A stretch of 64,000 nucleotides of DNA from Ridgeia piscesae (lineage: Eukaryota > Annelida > Polychaeta > Sabellida > Siboglinidae), in contig JAODUO010001333.1 in the NCBI GenBank assembly GCA_025642075.2, positions 81,001 through 145,000 on the forward strand. The letters run 5' to 3'. How positions within the stretch are numbered: position 1 is the stretch's first letter; each line of letters opens with the position of its first letter. Both the position numbers and the translations under genes were made by a program. Shown here piece after piece: positions 48,107-60,588 of this stretch. The notes under the pieces are model-generated. The model was not told the origin of the DNA, did no database searches, and saw only the letters and a program-made list of their open reading frames with translations.

Positions 48107-50552
48107 CTGAAATAGCAAATAATTTATTAAGACCATATATTCTCACCAACAGCTAATTCTTTACACTTATTCTTATCAATCACCGACTTCTGACCTAACC
48201 CTGTATGTTTGCAACAAATTGTAATATCAACCTGTCAATATGTTTTTCATTGATCGATATTCAATGTACTTGTGAGAACAAGCCAAAATTATACATGTCT
48301 TAAGAGAGTTAAAATTTACAAATAATTATACATTGGCCGATTTTACTCGCCAAGACTTGTTTTGTATCCAGCCTGGACGATACATCAAGAATACGGATCT
48401 TTGACAGTGATATGTTGCATTATTATACATACACACTCAAACTAAGGATAAGTCTGCATACTCATCATATATTTTATTATGTTTTGCTCACCTGTCATTT
48501 AACCAGAGATGACATAACAACATGCATGGGAAACTCGCACAGATCAAGCATAGTTTACTTATAAAAATATCATGTCTGCAGAACAATGTAGACAGTATAG
48601 CTGAACTTAAAGCAACCTATCAACATTGTTGTCGTTGAAGGTCTAATTTAACGAGAACGGTGCCTCTTTCCGTCTTTTCTTTCTTTTGTCACCTGTATGA
48701 TAATTCTTATCATGATGAGGCAGCAGTAAGTCTGAAATCTAATGCTTCTATGTGGCGGGTCAAGTTATTATCATTTTACGAATATTGTATTTCACTATAA
48801 ACAACTTGTACAATGTATGATGGTTTGTTTGCTTGCCACTGACAAAATAAGTGATTCCGATTAATAATATTGGATGTGTTGAGTGATTTCAAAACTTGGT
48901 TATGAAAAGTACATAATTATTGTATTAATGTTATTATGCTTGCATAAGGCAGAAACTGAGTGGTCGGACATTATATTATGTGCTACAATTTATTAATTGG
49001 TCTACTTTTCTGTTACACATGATTTGGCAATTATTTGTAAGTGGCCTATAGATATTTTCATTGACATTGCGAGGCTTGAACAATTTCATTTAAAAAAATA
49101 ACTCGAAAACAGCCAGTGAGTGACGTGCGTTTTCCTCACTGTCATGTTTGTGCACACACTAACTTACTTGTTTAAGGAAGTTAGGTGCGTGCCAAAATAG
49201 AAATTTGGAAAATGAACATTTATAATTTATTACCTTTTGTTATATGTTCAGTAGAGCAGATAAATAGCAAATGCTAAATATGTAAATAATGCTGTTGTAG
49301 TATTATTTTTTAAACAAATCCAGATTACTGGCTTACTGCCGCTTTAGTCAGATTCGAGAACTGATAACGCCATGCCAATGCTAGCCTATGCCTTGATGCC
49401 GTGATATATACTGCCTGGCCAGCTCGCAAGTCGAACACCCAATCAAAACATGCAGATTTTTTACAAATATCTGAATAAATATTTGCAAAGTAGACAGATA
49501 TTCAAAATCTGTAATACTTATTTTATTCCACTTGTGCAAATGAATTGTAAAAAAATTGTATTTTGGCGAAATACTTACAAAATATACACCGAGGGCGAGG
49601 GACAACGTCGCGCGAACAAATTTCCGTGCCGCGAGTCGAAATGGTAACGCGGTGGTAATAATTACAAGATTTAATCAAATTTAACAAAATTCGTCATCCG
49701 AGAGTGAACTCCAGATGGCAAGTCAACAAGGAAGACTTCGGCATATTGAGAATCCAACTCATATTATCTATGTATATTCCGCCCTTTTGTGTTATTTGTA
49801 GATGTTGTTTTTAAACACGCCACACTCCCCACAGGGACCATTAGTCATTATGCAACGGGGGCCGATGAGTACTTCATGTAATATAAGTTGTTTATTTTGA
49901 CAATGTATGTTCACAAACCTCATTTTACATCTTTGTCAATCAGATCATTTGTGTAGGTTCCAATTGTACATGTTTTGCGCATTGTATATTTCATCTGGCG
50001 GTAATTATAAGCGATATCGCTAAAGTTAAGTGCTCGACTGAGTGTGACGACTCGCGACCGTGTTTAACTTTCGGGTTATCGACTATACTTACTACCCTAC
50101 CTAACCTTTATAACCCAACCTTTTCATAAGCACATGTTCAAAAAGTGTGGTGCTATATACTACGCTGTAGTATATATAGTTACATTTTAATTGCTACAAC
50201 TATTTATGTACGAAATCAATCGGCGTTTGTACTTACACCAAATACCCACGCCTGGCGTCCTTGTCCGAAGTCAAACTGGAGATGTAAATCTGTGATTGGA
50301 TCGCAAAAGCTGTGACGTAGAACTCAAATACTTTGCGGTTGGCTATACTAGTTTTGTTGTCGTTCCGTATTGATAAAATAATGGCTAAATGAAAATTACG
50401 AGCGTTTTTTAGATACCTTTTACGGTTTTGTTGTTGTTCGTTTCATTTATCTACCAGATATAGCCATTATAGTTGAGCAGAGGACTCCCAACAGTAGCCT
50501 ATATATAGCCCTAGCGCCTAAATGTTTAGCCTGGACGCCGCCCGGCTGATAA

Positions 50553-50945
50553 CGCCGGCGCCCGGCGCCCGCCGCCCGGCGCCCGGCGCCCGCCGCCCGG
50601 CGCCCGCCGCCCGGCGCCCGCCGCCCGGCGCCCGCCGCCCGGCGCCCGCCGCCCGCCGCCCGGCGCCCGCCGCCGGCGCCCGCCGCCCGGCGCCCGCCGC
50701 CCGGCGCCCGCCGCCCGGCGCCCGCCGCCCGGCGCCCGCCGCCCGGCGCCCGGCGCCCGCCGCCCGGCGCCCGCCGCCCGGCGCCGCCGCCCGGCGCCCG
50801 GCGCCCGCCGCCCGGCGCCCGCCGCCCGGCGCCCGGCGCCCGGCGCCCGGCGCCCGGCGCCCGGCGCCCGGCGCCCGCCGCCCGGCGCCCGCCGCCCGCC
50901 GCCCGCCGCCCGCCGCCCGCCGCCCGCCGCCCGCCGCCCGCCGCC
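50553..50945. repeat. GC-rich heptamer minisatellite (GCCCGCC/GCCCGGC)
   Basis: About 56 consecutive heptamers alternate between GCCCGGC and GCCCGCC with almost no other bases. Open frames through it (50518-51042) are only repeats of Arg, Ala, Pro and Gly and are not genes. The minus strand is rich in G runs of two to three, so G-quadruplex or i-motif structures are possible. Confidence 0.9.
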
Positions 50946-51041
50946 CTTGGCTTGGGCTAAATTTGGGCCTTAACCAACTTTTGCAGTTTAGGCTCGCACC
51001 TCGAAAACATTGAAAAGGCCACCTACAGTCACCAAACTTCA

Positions 51042-51142
<101 letters not shown>

Positions 51143-53077
51143 TAAACAAACTACTGAATCTGAGCTAGGACGACACGCATCATGCAAATGTCGGCTGACG
51201 TAACTGTTCTGAAAGTAGCTAACTACTTCAATAAGATCTTACACGATCATAACATTGTAACCACAATAATTAGATATCGACTAGTTACTAGTAGTTGGTT
51301 AATAGAACCATAGGCGTATATTAAAGTTTCATTGGGAACTACTGTAGGTGGCGCCACTTTAGGGTTGTCTAGGTGGTTTCGTGATGTGTATAATTATCGC
51401 GACGTGTAATATTTCATTCTAAGATAGCAATAATGTTTCATCTCTTGAAGACTGCATTTACACTACCGGTAAATAAAAATACTAAAATAAGTAAGTAGGC
51501 TGCTGACGCAACGTATATGCCATACCGATGTGACGTGACATCACTGTTCGGCAGGCTTGCATAACTACCTCCCAGCTGCATACCTGTCTCCCATGGATCT
51601 ATAATTATTATTGATAAGTACGATCGGCCGTTTGAAGAATACATTGCCTTCAAAACAATACGTATGTTTGTGTACGTGTATTCTATTGCATATGTGTAAT
51701 GATTTGTGCGCCGTTTTTAGTGAATTCGGTAATTAGAAAGAGATCTTGTTTTGCGTCTAAATGCTTGGAAACTAAACGCAGTGGCGCATCAATACAACAG
51801 GGTTGATCAACCTCAGAGTCGATAAACATTTCGGTTATCAACAGATGGATTGATACATCACGGTTGATAGGCAAGGTTATAAAGGTATATTTTTAAACAA
51901 CGGCAGAATTTGGCAATATTCTCAACAGCTCAAACACTAAAAGGAAGCACCCACAAAGTAGGTGCAGCTACTAAAAACATAACCTAGTCCCAGTATTGGT
52001 ATTTGCTGTGGGGCCAAGACAAATTCAGAATAGATGAGCCAAGCTGGAGAGGTTTTCTTACATGAATAAGCAATTAATGTATACCATGGTTGCATACATG
52101 AAAGTGCCTGATATAAGTGGTAAGTAACAATGAAGATCTTGAAGGTGATATGATATCGGACAGCAAAGCCAATGCAGAAACATTACATGTGGCATAGAAC
52201 GTTTGAGCCTCAATCCTTTCTAACTAAATCTGAATACGCTGTAATTTTGTATTATCCTATAAGGGCAATATTTTCAAAAACGGCTTTATAATACTACCAC
52301 ATGTCAATATATTGATTATTTCATTTGCAATAGTTTTGGCAACAGAAAGAGGCAAATAGGTAGGCTACCGACGAATATGATTACGAATGTACGTTAATCA
52401 TGAATACGATAATAACAGGTTCAAAACATCTGAGAAAGTGTTCTCTAAAATTAAAGTTATCATCAAAATTACTCCTAAATTCCGTGTTGAAAATGTATCT
52501 CCACTGTGTACTTCTCCTGGATAGCAGCGCCACAAAATGCCCTGGCTTCAATTTTCAACTGATACTTATGGCGTATAGTGGTGCCTCTTTTTCTGGTTGT
52601 TCTGTTTGGTGACACCGAAAAAGCGCGTCACGGTCGAATACATCATACTTCACATATGCACGTCTACTTGCAAACTTGTTTTCATTACAATCGTTAATGG
52701 ACATTTAAACAGAAAGAGTATGTTTTCTATGGATATTTATTAGTAGACCTATATGTTTAATGTATTCTTAAATATCTGATTGTGTTAATAGTGTTTTTTC
52801 TGGGATTTAAATGCTGACTGAACAGTGCATGATGCCACTAGCGATATAGGCCCTAATTATATATCATAAACTGTAGAACGGTGGGTCTCTTTGTATCTTC
52901 CATGCAGCAGTTAGGACGAGTTAACGAACCAGCACCTGTATTGTGCATTGCACAGTGTGTGTGAAGCAACAGGCGGAGACCCATGGCCGACAACTGCGTA
53001 TCCTCGATGACGATATGGTAACATTCGAATTGTTTAGATTAAAAAAAACAGGAAATGCCTGACTTGGCAACACTTAC

Positions 53078-53248
53078 GACAAGTTGCTTTCGTTCCGTTC
53101 CAGTGTCCATCCTCTGTGCAGTGTCGCTGCTCAGAACCTTCCAGACGAAATCCAACGTCGCAAGAAAACGCCATTGTCGAGTCAACTACGTCACTGGAGC
53201 CGTGTTTGGTTCCATTGGACGGCGCCTCCAAATCACCGCAGTGTATCT
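53078..53248 (-). CDS. Exon 9: sushi/CCP domain 4
   Basis: This 171-nt phase 1-1 exon encodes EIHCGDLEAPSNGTKHGSSD... with AFSCDVGFRLEGS, QRHCTEDGHWNG and KATCR. It is more diverged from sushi 1-3 than they are from each other. It ends C|GTAAGT, a phase that fits cassette exon c1 of unit 1 five kilobases away. Confidence 0.9.
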
Positions 53249-53700
53249 CTGGAACCAACGATACCGTTTGCAGTGTACTTTTGATACAATATTGATACAT
53301 AAACACGTTTTCCACCAATGTTTTCCATACGTGCAATGTAATATTGCTTATGAGAAAGGCAACTATATCCCAGTAAGATACCAGTTGGAACTTGATCAAC
53401 ATATCCCGCAGTGACGATGGTGCACATCATCCACTCGGATGATAAAATAGTCTAAGGTAGACAGCGGATTGTAAGGTTGTTCTACTATTAATTATTCATT
53501 GCCACGTACATAGGTAAACCGTACAGCATTGTGCCACATAGATGTGGATAAACGTGAGGATGTTGAATGGTAAAATATCACTTAATCACCATTCAATTTA
53601 TGACTTATGTCAGATAGACACAGAAGAACACAGCGACACTGAGAGACAGATTGAGCAACACATGTGCAGAAAGACATCGAAACAGGGACACACATAACGA

Positions 53701-53822
53701 ACACATACATACATACATACATACATACATACATACATACATACATACATACATACATACATACGTACGTACGTACGTACGTATGTACGTACGTACATAC
53801 ATATATACATGCATGCATGCAT

Positions 53823-53889
<67 letters not shown>
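53701..53889. repeat. Compound microsatellite (CATA)n-(CGTA)n-(CATG)n-(CACG)n-(CA)n
   Basis: A run of related tetranucleotides grades from CATA through CGTA, CATG and CACG into CA. The gradation suggests stepwise mutation and expansion of one seed. It borders and has probably consumed the sushi exon remnant at 53911. Confidence 0.95.
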
Positions 53890-53896
<7 letters not shown>

Positions 53897-53910
53897 ACAG
53901 ACACAGACAC

Positions 53911-53933
53911 TTTCAAATGACCGCAGAATATTT
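53911..53933 (-). pseudogene. Remnant of a fifth sushi exon, overrun by microsatellite
   Basis: On the minus strand a good acceptor (TTATTGCAG) is followed by about 22 nt encoding (E)IFCGHL, matching the first residues of exons 6-8. The sequence then dissolves into GTCTGTGT/GT repeats and a 200-bp compound satellite. The upstream intron (53935-54015) also matches the intron upstream of exon 6. The rest of the exon, including three cysteines and the donor, is gone, so it is not counted as coding. Confidence 0.6.
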
Positions 53934-54244
53934 CTGCAATAATCATAAACGTTGCGCATCAGCTGTTTGGCAAGTTTCTATGAAAGTGTATCGTTGCCAT
54001 GAACATACAAAATATTAAGTCGGAATGTTGACTTAAATTGTAGAAATTGTCTGTAATATGTAACTCAAAATGTTTTGAGTCAGTAAATCAACATTTCGCC
54101 TTAGGTATTTCTACGTTTAACAGGTACTAGCCACACACAATAGGTAAACTTGATTGCCGGTGGAGTGGCTAACACAAATAGAAATAAATAAAATAAGAGT
54201 CACAGTATATTATGTAAAGTTAAAAATAAGAGATTGCTTAGAGT

Positions 54245-54370
54245 CTAGATAAATAGGGTGTCAACTTGTGCCTTATAGGCGTCAACTGTGCCCACTGGTA
54301 CAGCCTCTAATGGGAGACTGTTCCACTCCTTGGTAGTCCTAAGAAAGAAGGAATGATGTTGGTGGTTGGT
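54245..54370 (-). mobile_element. LINE ORF2 C-terminal fragment
   Basis: The minus strand reads HHSFFLRTTKEWNSLPLEAV... to DAYKAQVDTLFI then a stop. FF.RT...WNSLP and the short helix before the stop are typical of the C terminus of CR1/Jockey-type LINE polyproteins. It is a short dead fragment in an intron. Confidence 0.75.
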
Positions 54371-54644
54371 GATCGTAAATAATACGCTTCCATGACTTCT
54401 CTTAAAACATTATAGGACGATATCAGCAATTAGCTAATAACCTATTCATTTAGTTTATGTCACACGTGTTCTCAATGCGGATTAAGTTGTACGTGTATGG
54501 TTGACACAATATTAGAGACACACTCCAATACAGACATACAGACACAGGCTATGAGAGACGAGGGGCCATAAAACAGTCGATTGGTTACACCAACTCGAGC
54601 ACCTGCTGCTAAACTATCAATTACGCGATGGATCTACGACTAAC

Positions 54645-54818
54645 CTTCACACACGGCATCCACACCGTCCCATGTCCCTTGTGTGGTACACGTTCGTCTC
54701 GCCGACCCTTGGACACCATAGCCGTGATCACACGAGAACGTCACAACCGAATCAACCAGGTCATTGCTGCCTTGCTTGCTTCCGTGAGATGGGGCATTCA
54801 AAGGTCCGCAGTGTATTT
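54645..54818 (-). CDS. Exon 8: sushi/CCP domain 3
   Basis: This 174-nt phase 1-1 exon encodes EIHCGPLNAPSHGSKQGSND... with the same four-cysteine pattern and GTWDGVDAVCEG at the end. Its first 20 codons are almost identical to exon 7, supporting serial duplication. The donor is G|GTTAGT. A LINE C-terminal remnant lies just downstream at 54.25-54.37 kb. Confidence 0.91.
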
Positions 54819-54895
54819 CTGTAACAATTATAAATGTTGTGTAGCAGCTGTTTGGCCGACGACAGTATTATATTTATGTAATCACATTGTTAAAA

Positions 54896-55053
54896 AAAAT
54901 CAAAGGTAAGTTCTTATGTAGCGCAGTATCAATCATCAGGATTTCTCAAAACGCTGTATACGTTATTTCCCTGGCAGACCTGTTCAATCAGACACCATCT
55001 CAACTGTTCTGCGAAGCATCCATCCATATGTTGCAATTAATGCGCGAAGACTG
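54896..55053 (-). mobile_element. SINE 3' part (tRNA-headed family)
   Basis: This is the 3' half of the same SINE found at 12357, 36237 and 62829. It shares the ACCTGTTCAATCAGACACCA-like core and ends toward an AAGAACTTACCTTT tail on the minus strand. The 5' tRNA-like head is missing and replaced by the (GT)n tract at 55057. Confidence 0.7.
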
Positions 55054-55279
<226 letters not shown>

Positions 55280-55284
55280 AGTAT

Positions 55285-56035
55285 AAATATTATGTTTAAA
55301 TTTCTGCTTCGCTTATCGAAATTGTTCACATTTCCATGTCCTATGTGGATGCATTTACATTTCCCAAAATATTATAACATCTACCATTTCTCAGACCATT
55401 TGACCAACTTGGTTAGATCGTTTTGTAACGTGTCTTTATCGGCATCTGTTCTACAGTTCTGAACACTTTTGTATAATCTGCGAATTTAAGTACTTTACTT
55501 GATAAGTCATCATCCAAATCATTTATAAATATAAAAAATAATATGGGTCCCAACACTGTCTGTCAACCACGTTTGTATCCAACTGATCAAACTTTCTCAT
55601 ATGCCACACGGTTTAGTTTAATTAACAATCTTTGATGTGGCACTTTATCAAATGCTTTCTTAAAATCTAAGTATTTACTGCATCCACTGGTAAACCATAA
55701 TCTACCCACTTTGTAATTCTAAAAAAAAAAGATTGTTTAGACAAGACCTAGCTTTTAGGAATCCATGTTGAGATTCAGTTATTAATTTGTGTTTTACAAG
55801 ACATTCTGGTCTCTAATAAGCGTTTATAAAAATGTGCATAAGACTGATGTTAAGCTCATCGGTCTATGATTTTCTGTCTTACTCCTCGATCCCTTTTTGA
55901 ATAATGGTGTAATATTTGCTTCATTCTGATGGAACCATTCCGTCTTTAAATGACAAATTAAATAATATAACAAGTGGTGTACTGATTTAAAATAAACCGT
56001 CCTTAAGCCGTTTTGGTGGTTTGTTATGTGTATAG
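55285..56035 (-). mobile_element. Degraded LINE reverse transcriptase fragment
   Basis: Broken minus-strand frames read in order: ANITPLFKKGSRSKTENHRP and MSLTSV (fingers), LITESQHGFLKARSC, FKKAFDKVPHQRLL, then LGPILFFIFINDLDDDLSSK and KFADYTKVFRTV, and KCKCIHIGHGN. These are successive reverse transcriptase motifs of CR1/Jockey-type LINEs. The usual FADD box reads FADY, and several frameshifts and stops are present, so it is inactive. It lies in the intron between sushi 2 and sushi 3, in the same orientation as the gene. Confidence 0.82.
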
Positions 56036-56555
56036 GTGCCAATATTAAGTCAACGTGAAGAAATTGTTAATTCATAGTAACACATTACAGTTTGTAAATC
56101 GATGTTTCGACGTAAACTAAAATGCTTCTGTGGATTCTTAAAACGTTTATTTTATGACAGAAGCAAAATTTTCAAAATTCATATCTGTCGCAACCATTAA
56201 CAGTATGCAATTCATTTATTCAAACCAAGTCGCAGTGCAGTTTAGGTTATTAGTGTGAAGTGGCTAGAAGAGATTATACACAAACTTTCGTCGCGTAATA
56301 ACACCTTTTCGAATACATGCTGCTAATTTACAAAACACATAATGGTTCTACAACCGACCAGAACAGCAATATGTTAAAACACATTTTAAAGGTATCGGTG
56401 CCGTTAACTAATAACCTATATTTTTCTGTTCTTTTCATTTATCGATGAGAACAGACGTACTATATTGACCCACACTAAGGCTGATTATTATATGGTAAAA
56501 CCTTTTCGACCACCTTCTGTTATTTTATCAATAACATAATGGATCCACGACTGAC

Positions 56556-56729
56556 CGACACACTGGGCTTCCACGCCGTCCCATGTCCCTTCTGTGGTAC
56601 ACGTTCGACTCGCCGATCCTTGGACACCATAGCCGTGATCACATGAGAACGTCACAACCGAATCAACCACGTCACTGCTGCCTTGTTTGCTTCCATGAGA
56701 TGGGGCATTCAAAGGTCCGCAGTGTATTT
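56556..56729 (-). CDS. Exon 7: sushi/CCP domain 2
   Basis: This 174-nt phase 1-1 exon encodes EIHCGPLNAPSHGSKQGSSD... with TFSCDHGYGVQGS, RTCTTEGTWDG and AQCV. It is very similar to exon 6, including the 3' flanking intron, so the two are recent tandem duplicates. The 1.7-kb downstream intron (54819-56555) holds a LINE reverse transcriptase fragment, a (GT)n tract and a SINE 3' part. Confidence 0.92.
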
Positions 56730-56850
56730 CTGTAACAATTATAAATGTTGTGTAGCAGCTGTTTGGCCGACGACAGTAGTATATTTATGTAATCACATTG
56801 TTTAAAGAGGTGTTATTGGATATTTTCAGCAATATGTCACCAATTTAAAA

Positions 56851-57068
56851 TGTATCGCAACCGTTAACTAATAACCTAAATTTTTACTTTATTGGTGAGA
56901 ACATGCAGACATAATATATCGATCCACACTAAGGCTGATTATTAGATGATTTATTAGACAATTTAAAATGTATCGCAACCGTTAACTAATAACCTACATT
57001 TTTACTTTATTGGTGAGAACATGCAGACATAATATATCGATCCACACTAAGGCTGATTATTAGATGAT
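56851..57068. repeat. 118-bp direct duplication in the sushi 1-2 intron
   Basis: The segment starting TGTATCGCAACCGTTAACTA at 56851 recurs at 56969 with few changes, giving a period of 118 bp. It lies within the larger duplication that produced sushi exons 1 and 2. Confidence 0.75.
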
Positions 57069-57126
57069 AAACCTTTTGGACCACCTTCTATTATTTTATC
57101 AATAACATAATGGATCCACGACTGAC

Positions 57127-57300
57127 CGACACACTGGGCTTCCACGCCGTCCCAGGTCCCTTCTGTGGTACACGTTCGTCTCGCCGATCCTTGGAGTCGA
57201 TAACCGCGATCACAAGAGAACGACATAGCGGAGCCAACCACGTTGCTGGTTCCTTGCTTGCTTCCATGAGATGGCAGATCCAAACGACCGCAGTGTGTCA
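57127..57300 (-). CDS. Exon 6: sushi/CCP domain 1
   Basis: This 174-nt symmetric phase 1-1 exon encodes one complement-control-protein module. Four cysteines fall in the contexts THCGRL, SFSCDRGY, RRTCTTEG and AQCV, with the conserved tryptophan in GTWDG. Symmetric 1-1 exons are typical of sushi modules and allow duplication without frame change. Intron and exon are clearly duplicated in the next exon about 570 bp away. Sushi domains usually mediate protein or glycan binding; the ligand here is unknown. Confidence 0.92.
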
Positions 57301-58091
57301 CTGCAAGAATCACAAATGCAATACAGCAGCTGTTTAGCGGACGACAGTAGTATTTTGAATGAAAGTGTATTGTTACCATGTACATTTATATATACATATA
57401 TTAAGATTTTAGTTTGACTCACCATAAATACATGGTCGAATTAAAGATCAATCAATCTTTAAATCGACATTTCGACGTAACTTATTAGCTTAACTAAAAC
57501 GCTACTGTGGATTGTTTATAGAACACATTGTTAGGTTATGCCATATGTCGAACAGTTCAGAAGGTATCGCAACCGTTTACGAATAGCCTATCCCTGGTAC
57601 ATTTTATTTATTTCAAACATAGTTGCAATGCGGTTTGAGTAATAAGTTTGAAGTGGTGAGGTGGTGAAAAATTCTTCATTAGACTTTGTGGAGTTTTTGA
57701 CCAGAAGCCAGATACAACAAGGACGCAGTGGAAAGCCATACATCACACTAAGGCTAATAGGACAATTGGCGCGGAAACTAAATTTGTTTTGAGGGGCTAG
57801 AAATGGCCGTCACTTCTGCACCACTCCACTTCTGTGGTCTCGCAGCGGATTACGACATCGGAAGACGGGAGATCTTGTTCATTGTTTTTGCATCGAAATT
57901 TCTTATTCTTATTTGTGGGGCAGAAGTACCCTTCCTCTGTTCCCGCGATTATGTCGGAGGATGAAGAAAGATGAAGCGGAAAGTATGCTGATAAGAAAAT
58001 AGGATGGGAAAGGATAGACGGAGTGGCACGACAGCTCCTGATAATCACCCCAGTATAGTTGGAAATAGGGGTGACAGAGGGGTTTGCATTA

Positions 58092-58361
<270 letters not shown>

Positions 58362-58473
58362 TCAATGTTTTACTACCCTACACAGAGACACGATGTTACA
58401 GTGAAACGACTGACCAGCAGAATTTCTGGTAGCGGAGATAGTTGTTTTCCCCTAAACTGAGTGTATAATTTCA

Positions 58474-58632
<159 letters not shown>

Positions 58633-58668
58633 CTACAAATCGATAAATCGGGTATGCACAGGTATAGA

Positions 58669-58669
<1 letters not shown>

Positions 58670-58734
<65 letters not shown>
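58670..58734. repeat. (AT)n microsatellite
   Basis: About 65 bp of perfect TA repeats just upstream (gene sense) of NIDO exon 4. Confidence 0.95.
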
Positions 58735-58738
<4 letters not shown>

Positions 58739-58807
58739 TGTTGTGAAATAAGAAATCGTGTTTGAACATTTCATTCTTCCATTAATAGTATCATTATTTG
58801 TAAGTTT

Positions 58808-58978
58808 GTGTGTGTATGTATGTATGTATGTATGTATGTATGTATGTATGTATGTATGTATGTATGTATGTATGTATGTATGTATGTATGTATGTATGTA
58901 TGTATGTATGTATGTATGTATGTATGTATGTATGTATGTATGTATGTATGTATGTATGTATGTATGTATGTATGTATG

Positions 58979-59025
<47 letters not shown>
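58808..59025. repeat. (TGTA)n microsatellite followed by (TA)n
   Basis: About 170 bp of perfect TGTA repeat grades into a 40-bp TA tract. It abuts the left edge of the Penelope-like element. Confidence 0.95.
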
Positions 59026-59028
<3 letters not shown>

Positions 59029-59029
59029 T

Positions 59030-60510
59030 TTGTATACATACGAACAGGCATGGCGTTCTTTGCCAATTGATAAAGCAGACCAAGTAGCTGTTAGCATTCT
59101 GAAGTCGGCAAAATTACCGAAGTCGAACATCACCAAGAAAGAAAGGCAAGCCCTAGTAGAACTGACGAAAAAAGAGCATAAAGGTTCTACCGGCAGACAA
59201 GTAGAAAGCAACAGTAATAATGGAGACTGACGTATATGAACAGAAAGTTACAACCATGCTATCAGATGACATGACCTATGAGAAACTAAACGAAGATCCT
59301 CTTCCCAAATACAAGAGGAACTTTGTATCCATAATAACGAGGCTGAAAGATGAGGACAAGATCATAGATGAACAGTACAAATGCATATACCATACAGCAG
59401 TCAATGTACAAAGATATATTGTACTTCTAAAAGTCACAAGCTTAGACAACCCACTTACACCTATGGTGAATTACACACCACACGGTACAATATGTCGTTC
59501 TAGCAGATCATTGGCTGATCTGCTAGAACCAGTTGTAGGAACAACGACACGTAACGTCAACACATCAACGCACTTAGCTAGTGAAATGGCATGTGTGATG
59601 ATTGAAGAAGATTAAATGTTCCTGTCGCATGGTGTAGTGTCTCTATTCACCAACACCCCAATTGATGACAAATTACACATCATCAGGAAACGACTTGAGG
59701 GGGATTCAACACTGAAATTATGTACAAATTTACTGGTGGTGACATTATGGAGTTGTTGCAGTTTATTGTTACAACTTACTTCAGCTTCAGGGACACTCTT
59801 TACCAAAAGAAATTTGGCACAGCATTGGGAAGCTCAGTATCACGGGTTATAGCCAAACTATTTATGGAATGGCTGGAACAATAAGCTCCGGTGATTTGTC
59901 AATCCCGACTATAGAAATGATATGTGGATGACGTAATGGAGAAAGGATGTGAGCAGCAACAGACAGATCACCTAAACAACATTGATACCATAGGCAACAT
60001 CAAGTTCACATAGGAAGAAGAGAGTGGCCGGTCACTACAAGTCATTGACACATTGATGATAGGGAAAGAGGATGGAACGGTCAAACTACTTGTATATCGA
60101 AAGAAGACATACACCGACAACTACCTGAACTTTAGTTCACTTCATCCGCTAAATCAGAAACTGTGAGTAATAAAAAATTACTGGACAGATGCAACAACAT
60201 TGTCACAGAACCAGAAGACAGACGGAAAGAGGAGCACATCACAAAGGCACTACAAGAGTGTGGGAGCCCTAAGTGGACTGTAAGAACAATTAAGGAAAAA
60301 CAACACAGTCAAAGAAGAAAGTTTAAGGATAAGAAGAATGAGAAGTCCAGAGGTGTGATAACGCTATCAAATGTCCAAGGTGTCACGGACCTGATACAGT
60401 GCATTCTAATTTCTAAAACTCCAGGAAAAACAACAGCTGTCAGACCACATAGAAACCTAAGGAAAATATTAGTTCATCTAAAATATAAAGTGGAAGACAG
60501 AAGTCAGACT

Positions 60511-60588
<78 letters not shown>

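Noticed and set aside
49381..49650. Possible tRNA or small gene near the CpG cluster
   Set aside because: No cloverleaf with both A and B boxes and no coding motif could be found.
53582..53960. Tyr-Val-Cys-Met and His-Thr-Tyr-Ile frames
   Set aside because: They come from a compound tetranucleotide satellite. Only the sushi remnant at its edge is meaningful.
58758..59230. Cys-Met-Tyr-Val frames running into the Penelope-like element
   Set aside because: They come from the (TGTA)n satellite. The joined residues after 59040 are the element's RT, not a host gene.
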